Source: DASRAU01 sp035638075 (GTDB lineage: Bacteria; Acidobacteriota; Polarisedimenticolia; Gp22-AA2). From it: 64,000 bases of DNA. A program made the translations under genes and the position numbers. The DNA lies in assembly GCA_035638075.1 (NCBI GenBank), contig DASRAU010000034.1, positions 124,001 through 188,000 on the forward strand, given 5' to 3'. Below, piece by piece: positions 18,480 to 27,090 of the stretch (position 1 is the stretch's first letter; each line of letters starts with the position of its first letter). The notes beneath the pieces were generated by a model. It ran no database searches, was not told the origin of the DNA, and saw nothing but the letters and a program-made list of their open reading frames with translations.

Positions 18480-18836
18480 CTACCGGCGCCGGGCGCTCAG
18501 CTTGCCGTCCCTGGTGTCGAGGACGATGTCGGCCTCGACCGGGTCGTCGTACGACACCACGTCCACCGTGGCCGACTGCCCCTTCATCGTGATCGTCAGG
18601 GTGCACTTGCCGGTCCTGCCGGCGATGATGTGGTAAGCGCCCTTGGCGTCGATCGGCTTGGCGGGATAGTCGGCGTCGGCGCACTTGGCGGCGACGGTCG
18701 TTCCCGCCGGGGCCGCGGCGTTTCCGGAGATCACCCGTCCGTAGATCTCCCCGGCGAAGGCGAAGGGCGCGAAGAGCGCGGCGCCGAGCGCGAGCGCGCC
18801 CATCGGCGCGAGGACCTGCGTGCGTCGTCGTGTCAT
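18480..18836 (-). CDS. Small secreted carboxypeptidase-regulatory-like protein
   Basis: A 118-residue exported protein. A signal peptide (VLAPMGALALGAALFAPFAFA) precedes a single Ig-like beta-sandwich: GEIYGRVISGN, then GTTVAAKC, YPAKPIDAKGAYHIIAGRTGKCTLTITMKGQ and SATVDVVSYDDPVEADIVL. This is the pattern of a carboxypeptidase regulatory-like (CarboxypepD_reg) or transthyretin-like fold, and the two cysteines may form a disulfide. Such domains bind or present proteins or sugars. It directly precedes the membrane-anchored protein on the same strand with a two-base gap. Confidence 0.65.
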   Translation of the reverse strand: MTRRRTQVLAPMGALALGAALFAPFAFAGEIYGRVISGNAAAPAGTTVAAKCADADYPAKPIDAKGAYHIIAGRTGKCTLTITMKGQSATVDVVSYDDPVEADIVLDTRDGKLSARRR

Positions 18837-18915
18837 GGTCTCTCCTCGGGGTGGGGCGCGCGGAGATTACCGCATGCGCGCGGCGCCGCCAAGTTGCTCC
18901 GCTATCATGGGGCGC

Positions 18916-19872
18916 ATGCGCGACTGGTTCGGGGCCATCGAAGCGGCGGCGGAGCGGATCCGGCCGCACGTCCGGGAGACGCCGGTGGATCCGTCGGCCG
19001 AGCTATCGCGCCTCGGCGGCGCCGACGTGTTCCTGAAGATGGAGAACCTCCAGGTCACGGGCTCGTTCAAGCTGCGCGGCGCGATGAACCGGCTGGGCCT
19101 GCTCTCACCCGAAGAGCGGCGGCGCGGCATCGTCGCGGCCTCGTCCGGCAACCACGGCATGGCGGTGTCCTGGGGGATGCAGGCGCTCGGCGGCCAGGCG
19201 ACCATCTTCGTGCCGGAGAACGCCTCGCCGGTGAAGCTGCAGGCGATGCGCGATCACGGCGCCGAGGTGCGGGCGCGCGGCACCGACAGCGGATTGTCGG
19301 AGCTCGAAGCGCGCCGCTTCGCGGAAGAGCAGGGCCTGACCTACATCTCGCCCTACAACGATCCGGAGGTCGTGGCCGGGCAGGGCACGGTCGGCCTGGA
19401 GATCGGCCGCCAGGTGGACGCGCCCGAGGCCATCTTCGTCGCCCTCGGGGGCGGCGGACTCATCTCCGGTATCGGTCTCGCCTTCGAAGGGCTCGGCCGC
19501 AAGGTGGAGCTCGTGGCCTGTTCGCCTCAGAACTCGGCGGTGATGCACCACTCGCTCGCGGCCGGCCGCATCCTCGAGATGGAATCGCTGCCGACTCTGT
19601 CCGACGGCACGGCCGGCGGGGTCGAGCCCGGCGCCATCACCTTCGATCTCTGCCGGCGCCTCGTGACGCACTCGGTTCTCGTCAGCGAGGACGAAATCCG
19701 CTCCGCCATGCGCCTGGTGATGGAGCGGCATCACACGCTCATCGAAGGGGCCGCCGCCGTGGCGGTCGCCGGCTATCTCAAGGAAAAGCAACGCTTCCGC
19801 GGCCGCCGCGTCGTCATCGTCCTGTGCGGCGCCAACATCTCTCTCGCAAGGCTGCGCGAAGCGATCGCCTGA
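18916..19872 (+). CDS. Threonine dehydratase-like PLP enzyme (fold type II)
   Basis: A 318-residue PLP-dependent ammonia-lyase of the threonine/serine dehydratase family, which converts L-threonine to 2-oxobutyrate or L-serine to pyruvate. The PLP lysine is in GSFKLRGA (about residue 52), the substrate loop is SSGNHGMA, and the phosphate-binding glycine loop is ALGGGGLISGIG. There is no C-terminal ACT regulatory domain, so it resembles the short catabolic or racemase-like members rather than biosynthetic IlvA. ATG 18916 gives the best match to the family start; ATG 18907 would add three residues. The gene is divergent from the secreted-protein pair on its left. Confidence 0.88.
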   Translation: MRDWFGAIEAAAERIRPHVRETPVDPSAELSRLGGADVFLKMENLQVTGSFKLRGAMNRLGLLSPEERRRGIVAASSGNHGMAVSWGMQALGGQATIFVPENASPVKLQAMRDHGAEVRARGTDSGLSELEARRFAEEQGLTYISPYNDPEVVAGQGTVGLEIGRQVDAPEAIFVALGGGGLISGIGLAFEGLGRKVELVACSPQNSAVMHHSLAAGRILEMESLPTLSDGTAGGVEPGAITFDLCRRLVTHSVLVSEDEIRSAMRLVMERHHTLIEGAAAVAVAGYLKEKQRFRGRRVVIVLCGANISLARLREAIA

Positions 19873-19898
19873 AGATCAGGTCGCCGTGCTTCACCGGC

Positions 19899-21710
19899 TC
19901 ATGGGCAGGGGAGCCTCGTGAAGGTGCTGGAGAAAGCCGCCGCCGTCGCCGGACGCTTGACCTTGACGATGTCGTAGGGCGACGTCAGGACGAAGAAGCA
20001 GCCGCAGTTGTATTCGATGTCCGTGGACTCGACGCGCACTCCCGTGCCCGCCTTCTCGACGCAGGAGATTTTCGTGTCGGCGCAGGTGTCACGGCCGGCA
20101 TAGACGTGCGCCAGCGCCACTTCCGTATTGAAATCGATGAGTCCAGCGTTGCACAGGGAGGGCATGTAAGCGCACCACTGTGCCAGGCTGTCGATGAGGA
20201 GATTCGGCGACGGCGTGAAACTTCCTCCATCCCGCGCGTGCGCCACGCGCGTCATCGGCAGGCAGCCGCAGGGGTAACCGTTCGGGCGTTCGTCGCCGCT
20301 GCTGTCCTCTCCGAGACCGCCGTCCACGTTCCCGGCGCTCCCGCTCACGAAATAGAGGATCGCCTGGCCGGGAGCAGGAGTTTCCTGCGACACGTAGTCG
20401 CCGGTCAGATCGCAGGCGCGCGCATTGTCCGGGCCCGGATGGCTCTGCGGATCGACGACGTACACCCCGCTGCTTTGCAGCGTCGCGGCGTCTCGCTTGT
20501 AGAGGTTGTACCCGTTGAACGGGAGCTCGTGCTGGTAGATCAAGGTGTTCCCCTGCCACCGGACGAAGATCACCCCGTCGTCGAGATCGCACACGTCACC
20601 CTCGGAGTCCAAGTCCATATCCTCCTGGCCGGGGTTGGTCTCGAACGGGCAGTTGTCGACGTTGGCGCAGAGGCCGTCGTGGTCCAGGTCGTTGGCGCCG
20701 TCGAGCGGACACGTGTCGCAGACGTCGCCGAGGCCGTCCTGGTCCGCGTCGGCGTTGGAGGGATCGGCGACCAGCGGACAGTGATCCGCGCCGTCGGAGA
20801 GGCCATCGCCGTCGTCGTCGGGATCGCACGGGTTGCCGACACCATCGCCATCGGTGTCGGTCTGGTCGGCCGACGGCACGTCGGGGCAGAGATCGCTCGC
20901 GTCGAGGAGGCCGTCGCAGTCCAGGTCGCCCGGGCAGCCGACGGTGAGGACGAAGGGCGCGAATTCCACGTTCACACCGCGCGCGTCGAACCCGAACGCG
21001 GCGGCCGGCGTGTCGGGGATCGGCAGGGTGCCGATCGGGGTCCCGTCGACCTTCAGCTCGAGTGTCGCGCCGTACAGGTTCACCTGGATCGATCGGTTGA
21101 TGTCCACCGGCAGATCGAACGGCAGCGTCCCGAGGAGGGGACCGCTTGCGCCGCCGATCTCCTCGGTCAGCTCGACCCGTCCCCGGGCAAGGCTGAAGAA
21201 GACGCGCAGCCCGGAGGCGGCGTGCACCGGTTCGCAGCAGGCCGACGGGCTGGTCGATCCACTCCAGTGCAGGAGCAGGCTGAAGCCGTCGGTGTCGGCG
21301 CCGTCACGGTCGCCGCGCATCACCTCGGTCTGGATCGAGACGTTCGCGAAGTCGGGGGTGAGCCTCAGCCATGCGTCGTAGGCCTGGTCCCAGGCCAGCA
21401 GGAAGAACGCACCGTCGGCCTGGCAGGCGCTGTCACCGCTCCCGCCGGAGCCGCCGGGCGCCTGCCAGCCGCCCGTCTCGGACACCGGGCCGGCCGTGTT
21501 GCAGTCCCAGGTGACGACCTGGGGCGGCGCCTCGATGGCCGAGGCGAAGAGCCGGGGCGCCGGGCAATCGGTTATGGCCGTTTCGATCGCGGCGAGACGG
21601 GTGACGCCGTGGACATGCCCCGGTGTCATGCCCCGGGCCAGGTGCAGCGGAAGCGGGAGTGCGGCGAAAAGCGCCGCGACCAACAGCCGCCGGTGAGCGT
21701 TGCGGCTCAT
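19899..21710 (-). CDS. Secreted protein with thrombospondin type 3 repeats
   Basis: A 603-residue exported protein starting at ATG 21710 with GGAGG upstream. After a signal peptide, residues about 60-305 form a lectin/laminin-G-like beta domain (WDCNTAGPVSETGGW, FFLLAWDQAYDAWLRL, VELTEEIGG, ATLELKVDGTPIG). Residues about 310-430 are calcium-binding thrombospondin type 3 repeats (DLDCDGLLDASDLCPD, DTDGDGVGNPCDPDDDGDGLSD, DADQDGLGDVCDTCP). The C-terminal part (YNLYKRDAATLQSSG) is fibronectin-like and cysteine-containing. It is probably a cell-surface or secreted adhesion or structural protein. No enzyme motif is seen. Confidence 0.75.
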   Translation of the reverse strand: MSRNAHRRLLVAALFAALPLPLHLARGMTPGHVHGVTRLAAIETAITDCPAPRLFASAIEAPPQVVTWDCNTAGPVSETGGWQAPGGSGGSGDSACQADGAFFLLAWDQAYDAWLRLTPDFANVSIQTEVMRGDRDGADTDGFSLLLHWSGSTSPSACCEPVHAASGLRVFFSLARGRVELTEEIGGASGPLLGTLPFDLPVDINRSIQVNLYGATLELKVDGTPIGTLPIPDTPAAAFGFDARGVNVEFAPFVLTVGCPGDLDCDGLLDASDLCPDVPSADQTDTDGDGVGNPCDPDDDGDGLSDGADHCPLVADPSNADADQDGLGDVCDTCPLDGANDLDHDGLCANVDNCPFETNPGQEDMDLDSEGDVCDLDDGVIFVRWQGNTLIYQHELPFNGYNLYKRDAATLQSSGVYVVDPQSHPGPDNARACDLTGDYVSQETPAPGQAILYFVSGSAGNVDGGLGEDSSGDERPNGYPCGCLPMTRVAHARDGGSFTPSPNLLIDSLAQWCAYMPSLCNAGLIDFNTEVALAHVYAGRDTCADTKISCVEKAGTGVRVESTDIEYNCGCFFVLTSPYDIVKVKRPATAAAFSSTFTRLPCP

Positions 21711-21807
21711 GAAATCCTCCGGCCTGGTTTTCTGCGGCGATCAGAGCAACCAGTGCAGAGAGCTTGACTCCCCTCTACGCCGAGAACCGCCCCCTGTCAA
21801 CTGCTCG

Positions 21808-23625
21808 CTACTTGTGGCCGGCGCGCCGGCGCAGATCGGGGATGAGCGGGCGGATCTTGTCGCGGATGTCGTCGTACGTCGTGCTCGCGTAAAGCGGTTC
21901 GAGGATTGCCAGCGCGCCGGCGTAGTCGCGGCCGTTCGCCAACTCAATGGCGCGGTTGAACTTCGCCACGTCGCGGTCGTAGGTGTCGGCGGAATACTGG
22001 CTGGGCGATGACGGGCCCGGCTCCTGCGGGAGCGGCGGCGGCTCATCGACCGTCTCCTGGCCCGCGGCGGGATCGCCCGCCAGGCGCCGCTGGTAGTCCG
22101 CCTCGGCCTGCGCGCGCCGCCGGAACTGGTCGAGCGAAGCGCGCGCCCAGGCGAGCGACTCCTTGTCGTTGAGCACCGGCAGCGCGCGGGTGACCAGCGA
22201 CTCGGCCGCGGGGAAATTGCCGCGCGCGGCGAGCAGCACCGCCTGAGTCGCCAGGACGTCGGCGCGGTAGCGCAGCTTGTCGCGCGCCGTGTTCAGGAGG
22301 GCGATGGCGCGATCCAGCTCCGCTTCGGTCGGGTCCGGCGGCCCGGCCAGGAGGCTCCGTCCGTAGGCGGCGGCGATCTCGGGGACATCGGGACGGACCG
22401 TCGCCCCGGCCAGCAGCAGCGAGCGGGCGCGCGCCACCGCGTCTCCCTGCTCGAGCAACAGCTCGCCGAGGCTCCAGGCGGCCATGCCGTCCTGCGGATC
22501 GGCCGCGACGCGCTTTTCGAGAAGCGCGCGCGCTTCATCGCTCCGCCCCTGCTGCCTGCGCACCAGCGCGAGCCCGCGCTGCGCCGCGGCGTTGTCCGGC
22601 TCGGCGGCGAGGGCCGCTGCGAGCAGCGACTGCGCATCGTTCGTCCGGTCCGACGCGTCGTGCGCCAGGAAATCGCCGAGGCGCGCCTGGATCTCCGCCT
22701 TGCTCACCGGGCTCTTCTTGATCGAAGCCTCCACCGGAGGGCCCATCAGCGTGACGACCGTCTTGAGATACTGGCCGTGCTCGAGGTTGCGCTTCAGCTC
22801 GGCTTCGAGCGTCACCGGCGAGGTTCCGAACGCCCCGGCGAAGGCGGTCCGGGAGTCCTCTCCCAAGCCGAGCCGTTCCAGGAAGCCGACGACGCTCTGC
22901 CGGTACTTGCTCGTGTCCCACAGCAGGTAGTGCACGAGCGCCCACGACTCGGCATAGAAGACGCTGCGGCGGTCTCCTTCGTTGTACTCGGACGAGTCGT
23001 GACGCACCGCGAAGAGCTGATCGAGCGGCATGAACGGCACCTGGCGCAGGTAGAGGATGTGCTCCACCTTGCCGCGCCCCAGCTCGGCCGTTTTCCCGTC
23101 GGTCCGGAAGGTCTCGTAGCACTCCGCGATCCCTTCGCTGAACCACGGGGGAAGAGGCGGGAGATTGCGGATGGTGAAGTAGTGCATGTACTCGTGGTAC
23201 ACGGTCGGCATGTGATCGTCGCTCCCCGATCCGTTGACGACCACGAAGTTCTCGTCGCGGGTCCAGGTGAACTGCCCGTCGATGGTGACCGTCTTGTCGC
23301 CGTAGCGCGGCGCGAACGGCTCCATCGTCGGCCAGTCCTTGAAGACGAACATCGTCGTCTCGACCGGCGACGCGACGTCGAAGCTGGGGAAGATGGTGCC
23401 GAGCACCTCGCGGAAGCGCTCCAGCCGGACGATGAAGTCCTCGGTGCGGCGCTCCGGCGCGCTGCTGAAGACGGTGAAGTTGGGCGTCTGGTAGCGGGTC
23501 CACTCCCGGGACTCCGCTGCGACCGCGGCGTGGGACGGCGGCGCCGTCGCGAGGAGCGCTGCCAGAGCGACGGCGGCCGCGATCGCGATCGCGAGAAACG
23601 GAAGGCCGGCGCGCGGGCCCGTCAT
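21808..23625 (-). CDS. Exported HExxH peptidase-like protein with TPR repeats (DUF1570-like)
   Basis: A 605-residue exported protein. The start ATG 23625 overlaps the GNAT stop in ATGA; a signal peptide (LPFLAIAIAAAVALAALLATAPPSHA) follows. Residues about 40-270 carry YQTPNFTVFSS, then a zinc-peptidase motif in VYHEYMHYF with a downstream WFSEGIAECYETF that supplies a third ligand, as in gluzincin-type DUF1570 proteins. Residues about 320-600 are TPR-like helical repeats (AAALAAEPDNAAAQRGLALVRRQ, LLEKRVAADPQDGMAAWSLGELLLEQGD). Whether the peptidase is active is untested. The TPRs suggest a role in a protein assembly at the cell surface. Confidence 0.8.
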   Translation of the reverse strand: MTGPRAGLPFLAIAIAAAVALAALLATAPPSHAAVAAESREWTRYQTPNFTVFSSAPERRTEDFIVRLERFREVLGTIFPSFDVASPVETTMFVFKDWPTMEPFAPRYGDKTVTIDGQFTWTRDENFVVVNGSGSDDHMPTVYHEYMHYFTIRNLPPLPPWFSEGIAECYETFRTDGKTAELGRGKVEHILYLRQVPFMPLDQLFAVRHDSSEYNEGDRRSVFYAESWALVHYLLWDTSKYRQSVVGFLERLGLGEDSRTAFAGAFGTSPVTLEAELKRNLEHGQYLKTVVTLMGPPVEASIKKSPVSKAEIQARLGDFLAHDASDRTNDAQSLLAAALAAEPDNAAAQRGLALVRRQQGRSDEARALLEKRVAADPQDGMAAWSLGELLLEQGDAVARARSLLLAGATVRPDVPEIAAAYGRSLLAGPPDPTEAELDRAIALLNTARDKLRYRADVLATQAVLLAARGNFPAAESLVTRALPVLNDKESLAWARASLDQFRRRAQAEADYQRRLAGDPAAGQETVDEPPPLPQEPGPSSPSQYSADTYDRDVAKFNRAIELANGRDYAGALAILEPLYASTTYDDIRDKIRPLIPDLRRRAGHK

Positions 23626-24125
23626 CGTCCGGACGGCCGCGCCAGCGGCGCTTCGAGCCAGCGCGTGCCCGGGACCGGGTTGTGCCGGTACGCCGGGATG
23701 TCGCGGAACCCGAGCGATTCGTAGAGGGCGATGGCGCTCTGCATCGCCGGGACGGTGTCGAGCCGCATGCGTGCGTAGCCGAGCCGACCGCCTTCGTCGA
23801 GGATGGCCGCGGCCAGCCGCCGGCCCAGCCCGGTGCCACGCCACGACGGCCGGACGTACAGCCGCTTCATCTCGCACACCTCGCCGTCGATCGGGCGGAG
23901 CGCCACGCATCCGGCCCAGGCGGCGGAATCGACCGCCAGGAGCAGCGCGCCGCGCGGCGGCACGTAGTCTCCCGGGAGCGCGCCCAGCTCGGCTTCGAAT
24001 CCCTGGAACGCGAGGTCGAAGCCGAGCCCGGCCGCGTATTCCCGGAAAAGCAGGCGCGCGGCGTCGATTTCCTCCGGTGTGCGCGCCTGCGCGATCCGCA
24101 AGCCTCCGGTCGCCTTCGCCGTCAT
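23622..24125 (-). CDS. GNAT family N-acetyltransferase
   Basis: A 167-residue acetyltransferase that moves an acetyl group from acetyl-CoA to an amine. Strand beta-4 is VCEMKRLYVRPSWRG and the CoA pyrophosphate loop is RGTGLGRRLAA, followed by the terminal YESLGFRDIPAY typical of the fold. The N-terminal FREYAAGLGFDLAFQGFEAEL is common in a subfamily of small-molecule or peptide acetyltransferases, but the substrate is unknown. Its stop overlaps the start of the HExxH/TPR gene by an ATGA, and the PLP enzyme gene ends upstream at 24139, so a three-gene leftward operon is likely. Confidence 0.88.
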   Translation of the reverse strand: MTAKATGGLRIAQARTPEEIDAARLLFREYAAGLGFDLAFQGFEAELGALPGDYVPPRGALLLAVDSAAWAGCVALRPIDGEVCEMKRLYVRPSWRGTGLGRRLAAAILDEGGRLGYARMRLDTVPAMQSAIALYESLGFRDIPAYRHNPVPGTRWLEAPLARPSGR

Positions 24126-24138
24126 CGGGTACCCCGAG

Positions 24139-25305
24139 TCAGACCTTGTCGAGCGCCTGCCTGAAGTCCTCGACCAGGTCCTCCTGCGCCTCGATGCCGC
24201 ACGAGATGCGCAGCAGGTCGTCGGTGATGCCGCAGGCCAGCCGCTCCTCGCGCTTCATGCCGGCGTGCGAGGTCAGCGACGGCCGCACGATGAGCGTCTC
24301 CACGCCGCCGAGGCTCGGGGCATAGGTCGGGATGCGCAGGCTCGCGACCAGCTTCTCGGCCGCGGGCACGCCGCCCTTGAGCTGGATGGACAGCATGCCG
24401 CCGAAGCCGGAGAACAGCTCGCGCGCGTGCTTCTGATCCGGGTGCGTCTCGAGCCCCGGGTAGTTCACGCCGGCGACCTTGGGGTGGGCGCTGAGCGACT
24501 TCGCCAGCGCCAGCGCGTTCGTCCCCTGCGCGCGCACGCGCAGCGCCAGCGTCTTCATGCCGCGCGCCAGCAGGAACCCGGCGTGCGGATCGAGCGTGCC
24601 GCCGTAGTGGTTGAGCGTCTCGCGCACACGCTCGATGAGCGCCTTCGATCCGACGAGGCAGCCGGCGACGAGGTCCGAGTGCCCGTTGAGGTACTTGGTG
24701 GCGCTGTGGAAGGCGAGGTCGTAGCCGAGCGCCAGCGGCCGGAAGTTCACCGGGCTCGCGAAGGTGTTGTCGATGATCGTCGTCAGCCCCGCCTGCTTCG
24801 CGAACGCCACGACGTCCTTGTGGCGCGCCACGCGCATGAGCGGGTTGGTGATCGACTCCACCAGCATCGCCTTCGTGTTGGGTCGCAGCGCCGGCTTGAA
24901 GGTCTCCGGCTTGCCGGGATCGACGAAGGTGACCTGCCAGCCGAGGGCCGGGGCGTGCTCGGTCAGGAAGGTGTGCGTCCCGCCGTAGAGCGTGTCGCCG
25001 GCGATGAGGTGGTCGCCGGCCTTGAGCAGCGCGTGCAGGGCGGTGGTGACGGCGGCCATGCCGGAGGAGGTGGCGACCGCCGCCTCCGCCCCTTCGAGGG
25101 CGGCGATCTTGTCGTGCAGGTATTTCTGCGACGGCGTGGTGTTCAGCCGGATGTACTTGATGTCGTGGTACGACGCGCCGTCGTCGTAGGTGTAGACGGT
25201 CCCCTGGTAGATGGGGAAGACGACCGATCCGTCGGGGCCCGGGCGGCGCTCGCCGCCGTGCACCGCGAGCGTCTCGATCCGGGAAGGAGTCGAGCGGTGG
25301 TCCAT
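24139..25305 (-). CDS. Trans-sulfuration PLP enzyme (cystathionine gamma-synthase/beta-lyase family)
   Basis: A 388-residue fold-type I PLP enzyme of the Cys/Met metabolism family. The family motif with the Schiff-base lysine is SATKYLNGHSDL (lysine at about 204). SSGMAAVTTALHALLKAGDHL binds the cofactor phosphate, and THTFLTEHAPALGW and PSLGGVETLIVRPSLTSHAG near the end are family marks. Cystathionine beta-lyase (MetC), gamma-synthase (MetB) and methionine gamma-lyase cannot be separated by eye; PSLGGVETLI is shared by all. ATG 25305 follows a GGAGG. The downstream GNAT is 13 bp away. Confidence 0.9.
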   Translation of the reverse strand: MDHRSTPSRIETLAVHGGERRPGPDGSVVFPIYQGTVYTYDDGASYHDIKYIRLNTTPSQKYLHDKIAALEGAEAAVATSSGMAAVTTALHALLKAGDHLIAGDTLYGGTHTFLTEHAPALGWQVTFVDPGKPETFKPALRPNTKAMLVESITNPLMRVARHKDVVAFAKQAGLTTIIDNTFASPVNFRPLALGYDLAFHSATKYLNGHSDLVAGCLVGSKALIERVRETLNHYGGTLDPHAGFLLARGMKTLALRVRAQGTNALALAKSLSAHPKVAGVNYPGLETHPDQKHARELFSGFGGMLSIQLKGGVPAAEKLVASLRIPTYAPSLGGVETLIVRPSLTSHAGMKREERLACGITDDLLRISCGIEAQEDLVEDFRQALDKV

Positions 25306-25434
25306 GAAAGCCTCCAGGTTGTCGGGGGTGTGTCCCGAAACGGAATGATACCGCGAGGGGAGCACAACTTCGTGATCGGGCTGGCCCGGCCGGGGGCGGC
25401 ACATCATATTGATGCCGGTCCCTGGGAGCCGGCG

Positions 25435-27039
25435 ATGGACGAATCGAGCCGAGTCGGGATGTTCGGCGGGGTGGTCGGGCGCCTGGTGCGCGACGCGACC
25501 AGCCCCGGGACCGCTTTCACCGGCTTCGTCCTCGGGGTCATCCTGCTCGCATCGGGCTTCGTCTGCCGGATGGTCAACGCCGACGCCATCGGTCAGCTCT
25601 TCGGACAGATCGTCATGGCGGCGGCGCTGGCGCGCTTCGCCCTGAACGGCTATTCGGGGGAGTACCGCGGCACCATCCTGTCCACCGCGGGCGGCACCTG
25701 GCCGCAGGCGCTCATGGTGGCCGGGCGCTACCTGACGCTGCAGCTGATGTGGGTGATCCCGGTGTTCCTGCTCGGCTGGAGCGCCATCGCGTCGGCCCTG
25801 CACCCTGATACGAATACCGTCGCCATCTCCCCCTTCGGCGGCGCGACATCGCCCGCCCCGTCACCGGGAGCCGCGGGGTTCCTGCCGATCCTCGGCGTCC
25901 TGACCTCGGGGCCATTCCTCTGGTCGATCGGCCTGCTGTTCTTCGGGATGCTGCTGCTGCCGCCGGTGTTCCTCATCGTCGCGGTACGGTCGGAGAAGTT
26001 CGAGCACATCTTCTCGCCCTCGGTGTGGAGCGCCACCTTCGGCGGCCGCCTCGGCGATCTCTACACGCTCTACGCCATGCAGGCGGGCGGCATGGCGATG
26101 GGCATGGTGGTGATGGCTCCGCTGGTCCTCGCGGCGTTCTCCGCCGGCTCGGAGCTGGGCTTCTTCGCGATGGCGATCGCGATGGCCTTCCTCGCGGGGC
26201 TGGCCGTGACCTTGATGGGACGTCTTTGCGGTTTCTTCGCCTTCGGGGAAGAATCGCCGGCGCCTGCGGCCCGGGCCGGCGGGTTCGCCGGGCCGCACGG
26301 CGTCGGGTCCGCGCCTGGCGGGGGTTCACGCGCGATCGCCGCGTTCCCGGGGGGAGGGCCGGCCGATGTCGCCGGGTTCGGCCGACCGCCCGAGGTCTTC
26401 GAGGGTGGCGAGGGAGCGGAGGCGGGCTCGGACTCGGCCCCTGCGGAGCCGGTCGAGGAGGAATCGTCGCTGCCGCCACTGCCCGCCGCCGCCGAGCGCG
26501 CCGTCGAGGCCCGACGTCGCTTTCAGACCCATCCCGAGGGTGCGATCGCCGAGCTGGAGTCGCTCGTGGCGGAGCATGCGCCGAGCCCCGAGCTGCTGCA
26601 CGCCCTGGCCCTGATGCTGCACGCGGCCGGCCGGACGGAGCAGGGCGCCGACACCGCGCGCGCCGCCATCGCGCTCGGCCTGAAGCGGGGCCACACGGCG
26701 CTCGCGGCGGAGGTCTTCGCAGCGTACTGGAAGCAGTCGAAGGCGCTCGGCGTGACCGGTGAGCAGATCGACGTGCTGGCCGCCGCGCTGTCGAAGGCCG
26801 GTCACCTGGGCCAGGCGACGACCGCCTTCGGCGTGGCGCTCAACCTCGATCACGGCGACCGCAAGGCCATCAAGGGGCTGCTGCAGATCGCCGACCACCG
26901 CCTGCACCGCGAGGCGAAGCCGAAGGACGCGGCGCGCATCTACACCTTCCTCCTGCAGTACGCCGGCGCCTCGCCGTTCGCCGAGGACATGAAGCGCGGG
27001 CTGGCGGAGGCCGAAGCCCGCCTCAAGCGCGCCGTCTGA
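25435..27039 (+). CDS. Multi-span membrane protein with cytoplasmic TPR-like C-terminus
   Basis: A 534-residue protein, ATG 25435 preceded by GGGAG. Residues about 20-270 hold six or seven membrane helices (AFTGFVLGVILLASGFVC, LMWVIPVFLLGWSAI, GPFLWSIGLLFFGMLLLPPVFLIV, AMAIAMAFLAGLAVTLMGRLC). A Gly/Ala/Pro linker leads to residues about 350-534 with helical repeat sequence (PEGAIAELESLVAEHAPSPELLHALALMLHAAGRTEQ, HLGQATTAFGVALNLDHGDRKAIKGLLQIA) resembling TPRs. I do not recognise the membrane family. It may be a membrane scaffold that recruits partners through its TPRs. It is divergent from the PLP enzyme gene. Confidence 0.65.
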   Translation: MDESSRVGMFGGVVGRLVRDATSPGTAFTGFVLGVILLASGFVCRMVNADAIGQLFGQIVMAAALARFALNGYSGEYRGTILSTAGGTWPQALMVAGRYLTLQLMWVIPVFLLGWSAIASALHPDTNTVAISPFGGATSPAPSPGAAGFLPILGVLTSGPFLWSIGLLFFGMLLLPPVFLIVAVRSEKFEHIFSPSVWSATFGGRLGDLYTLYAMQAGGMAMGMVVMAPLVLAAFSAGSELGFFAMAIAMAFLAGLAVTLMGRLCGFFAFGEESPAPAARAGGFAGPHGVGSAPGGGSRAIAAFPGGGPADVAGFGRPPEVFEGGEGAEAGSDSAPAEPVEEESSLPPLPAAAERAVEARRRFQTHPEGAIAELESLVAEHAPSPELLHALALMLHAAGRTEQGADTARAAIALGLKRGHTALAAEVFAAYWKQSKALGVTGEQIDVLAAALSKAGHLGQATTAFGVALNLDHGDRKAIKGLLQIADHRLHREAKPKDAARIYTFLLQYAGASPFAEDMKRGLAEAEARLKRAV

Positions 27040-27090
27040 GACTCCGGACACCCCGGCGGCCCTTGGCCGGGACGGGGTTGCGGTGGCGCA

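Noticed and set aside
20545..20851. Repetitive low-complexity DNA near 20.6-20.9 kb as a tandem DNA repeat
   Set aside because: It encodes the calcium-binding thrombospondin type 3 repeats; the periodicity is in the protein.
18477..21767. A 1096-codon rightward frame across the thrombospondin-repeat gene
   Set aside because: It is in the wrong frame for the dehydratase and antisense to the calcium-repeat protein, with no recognisable domain.
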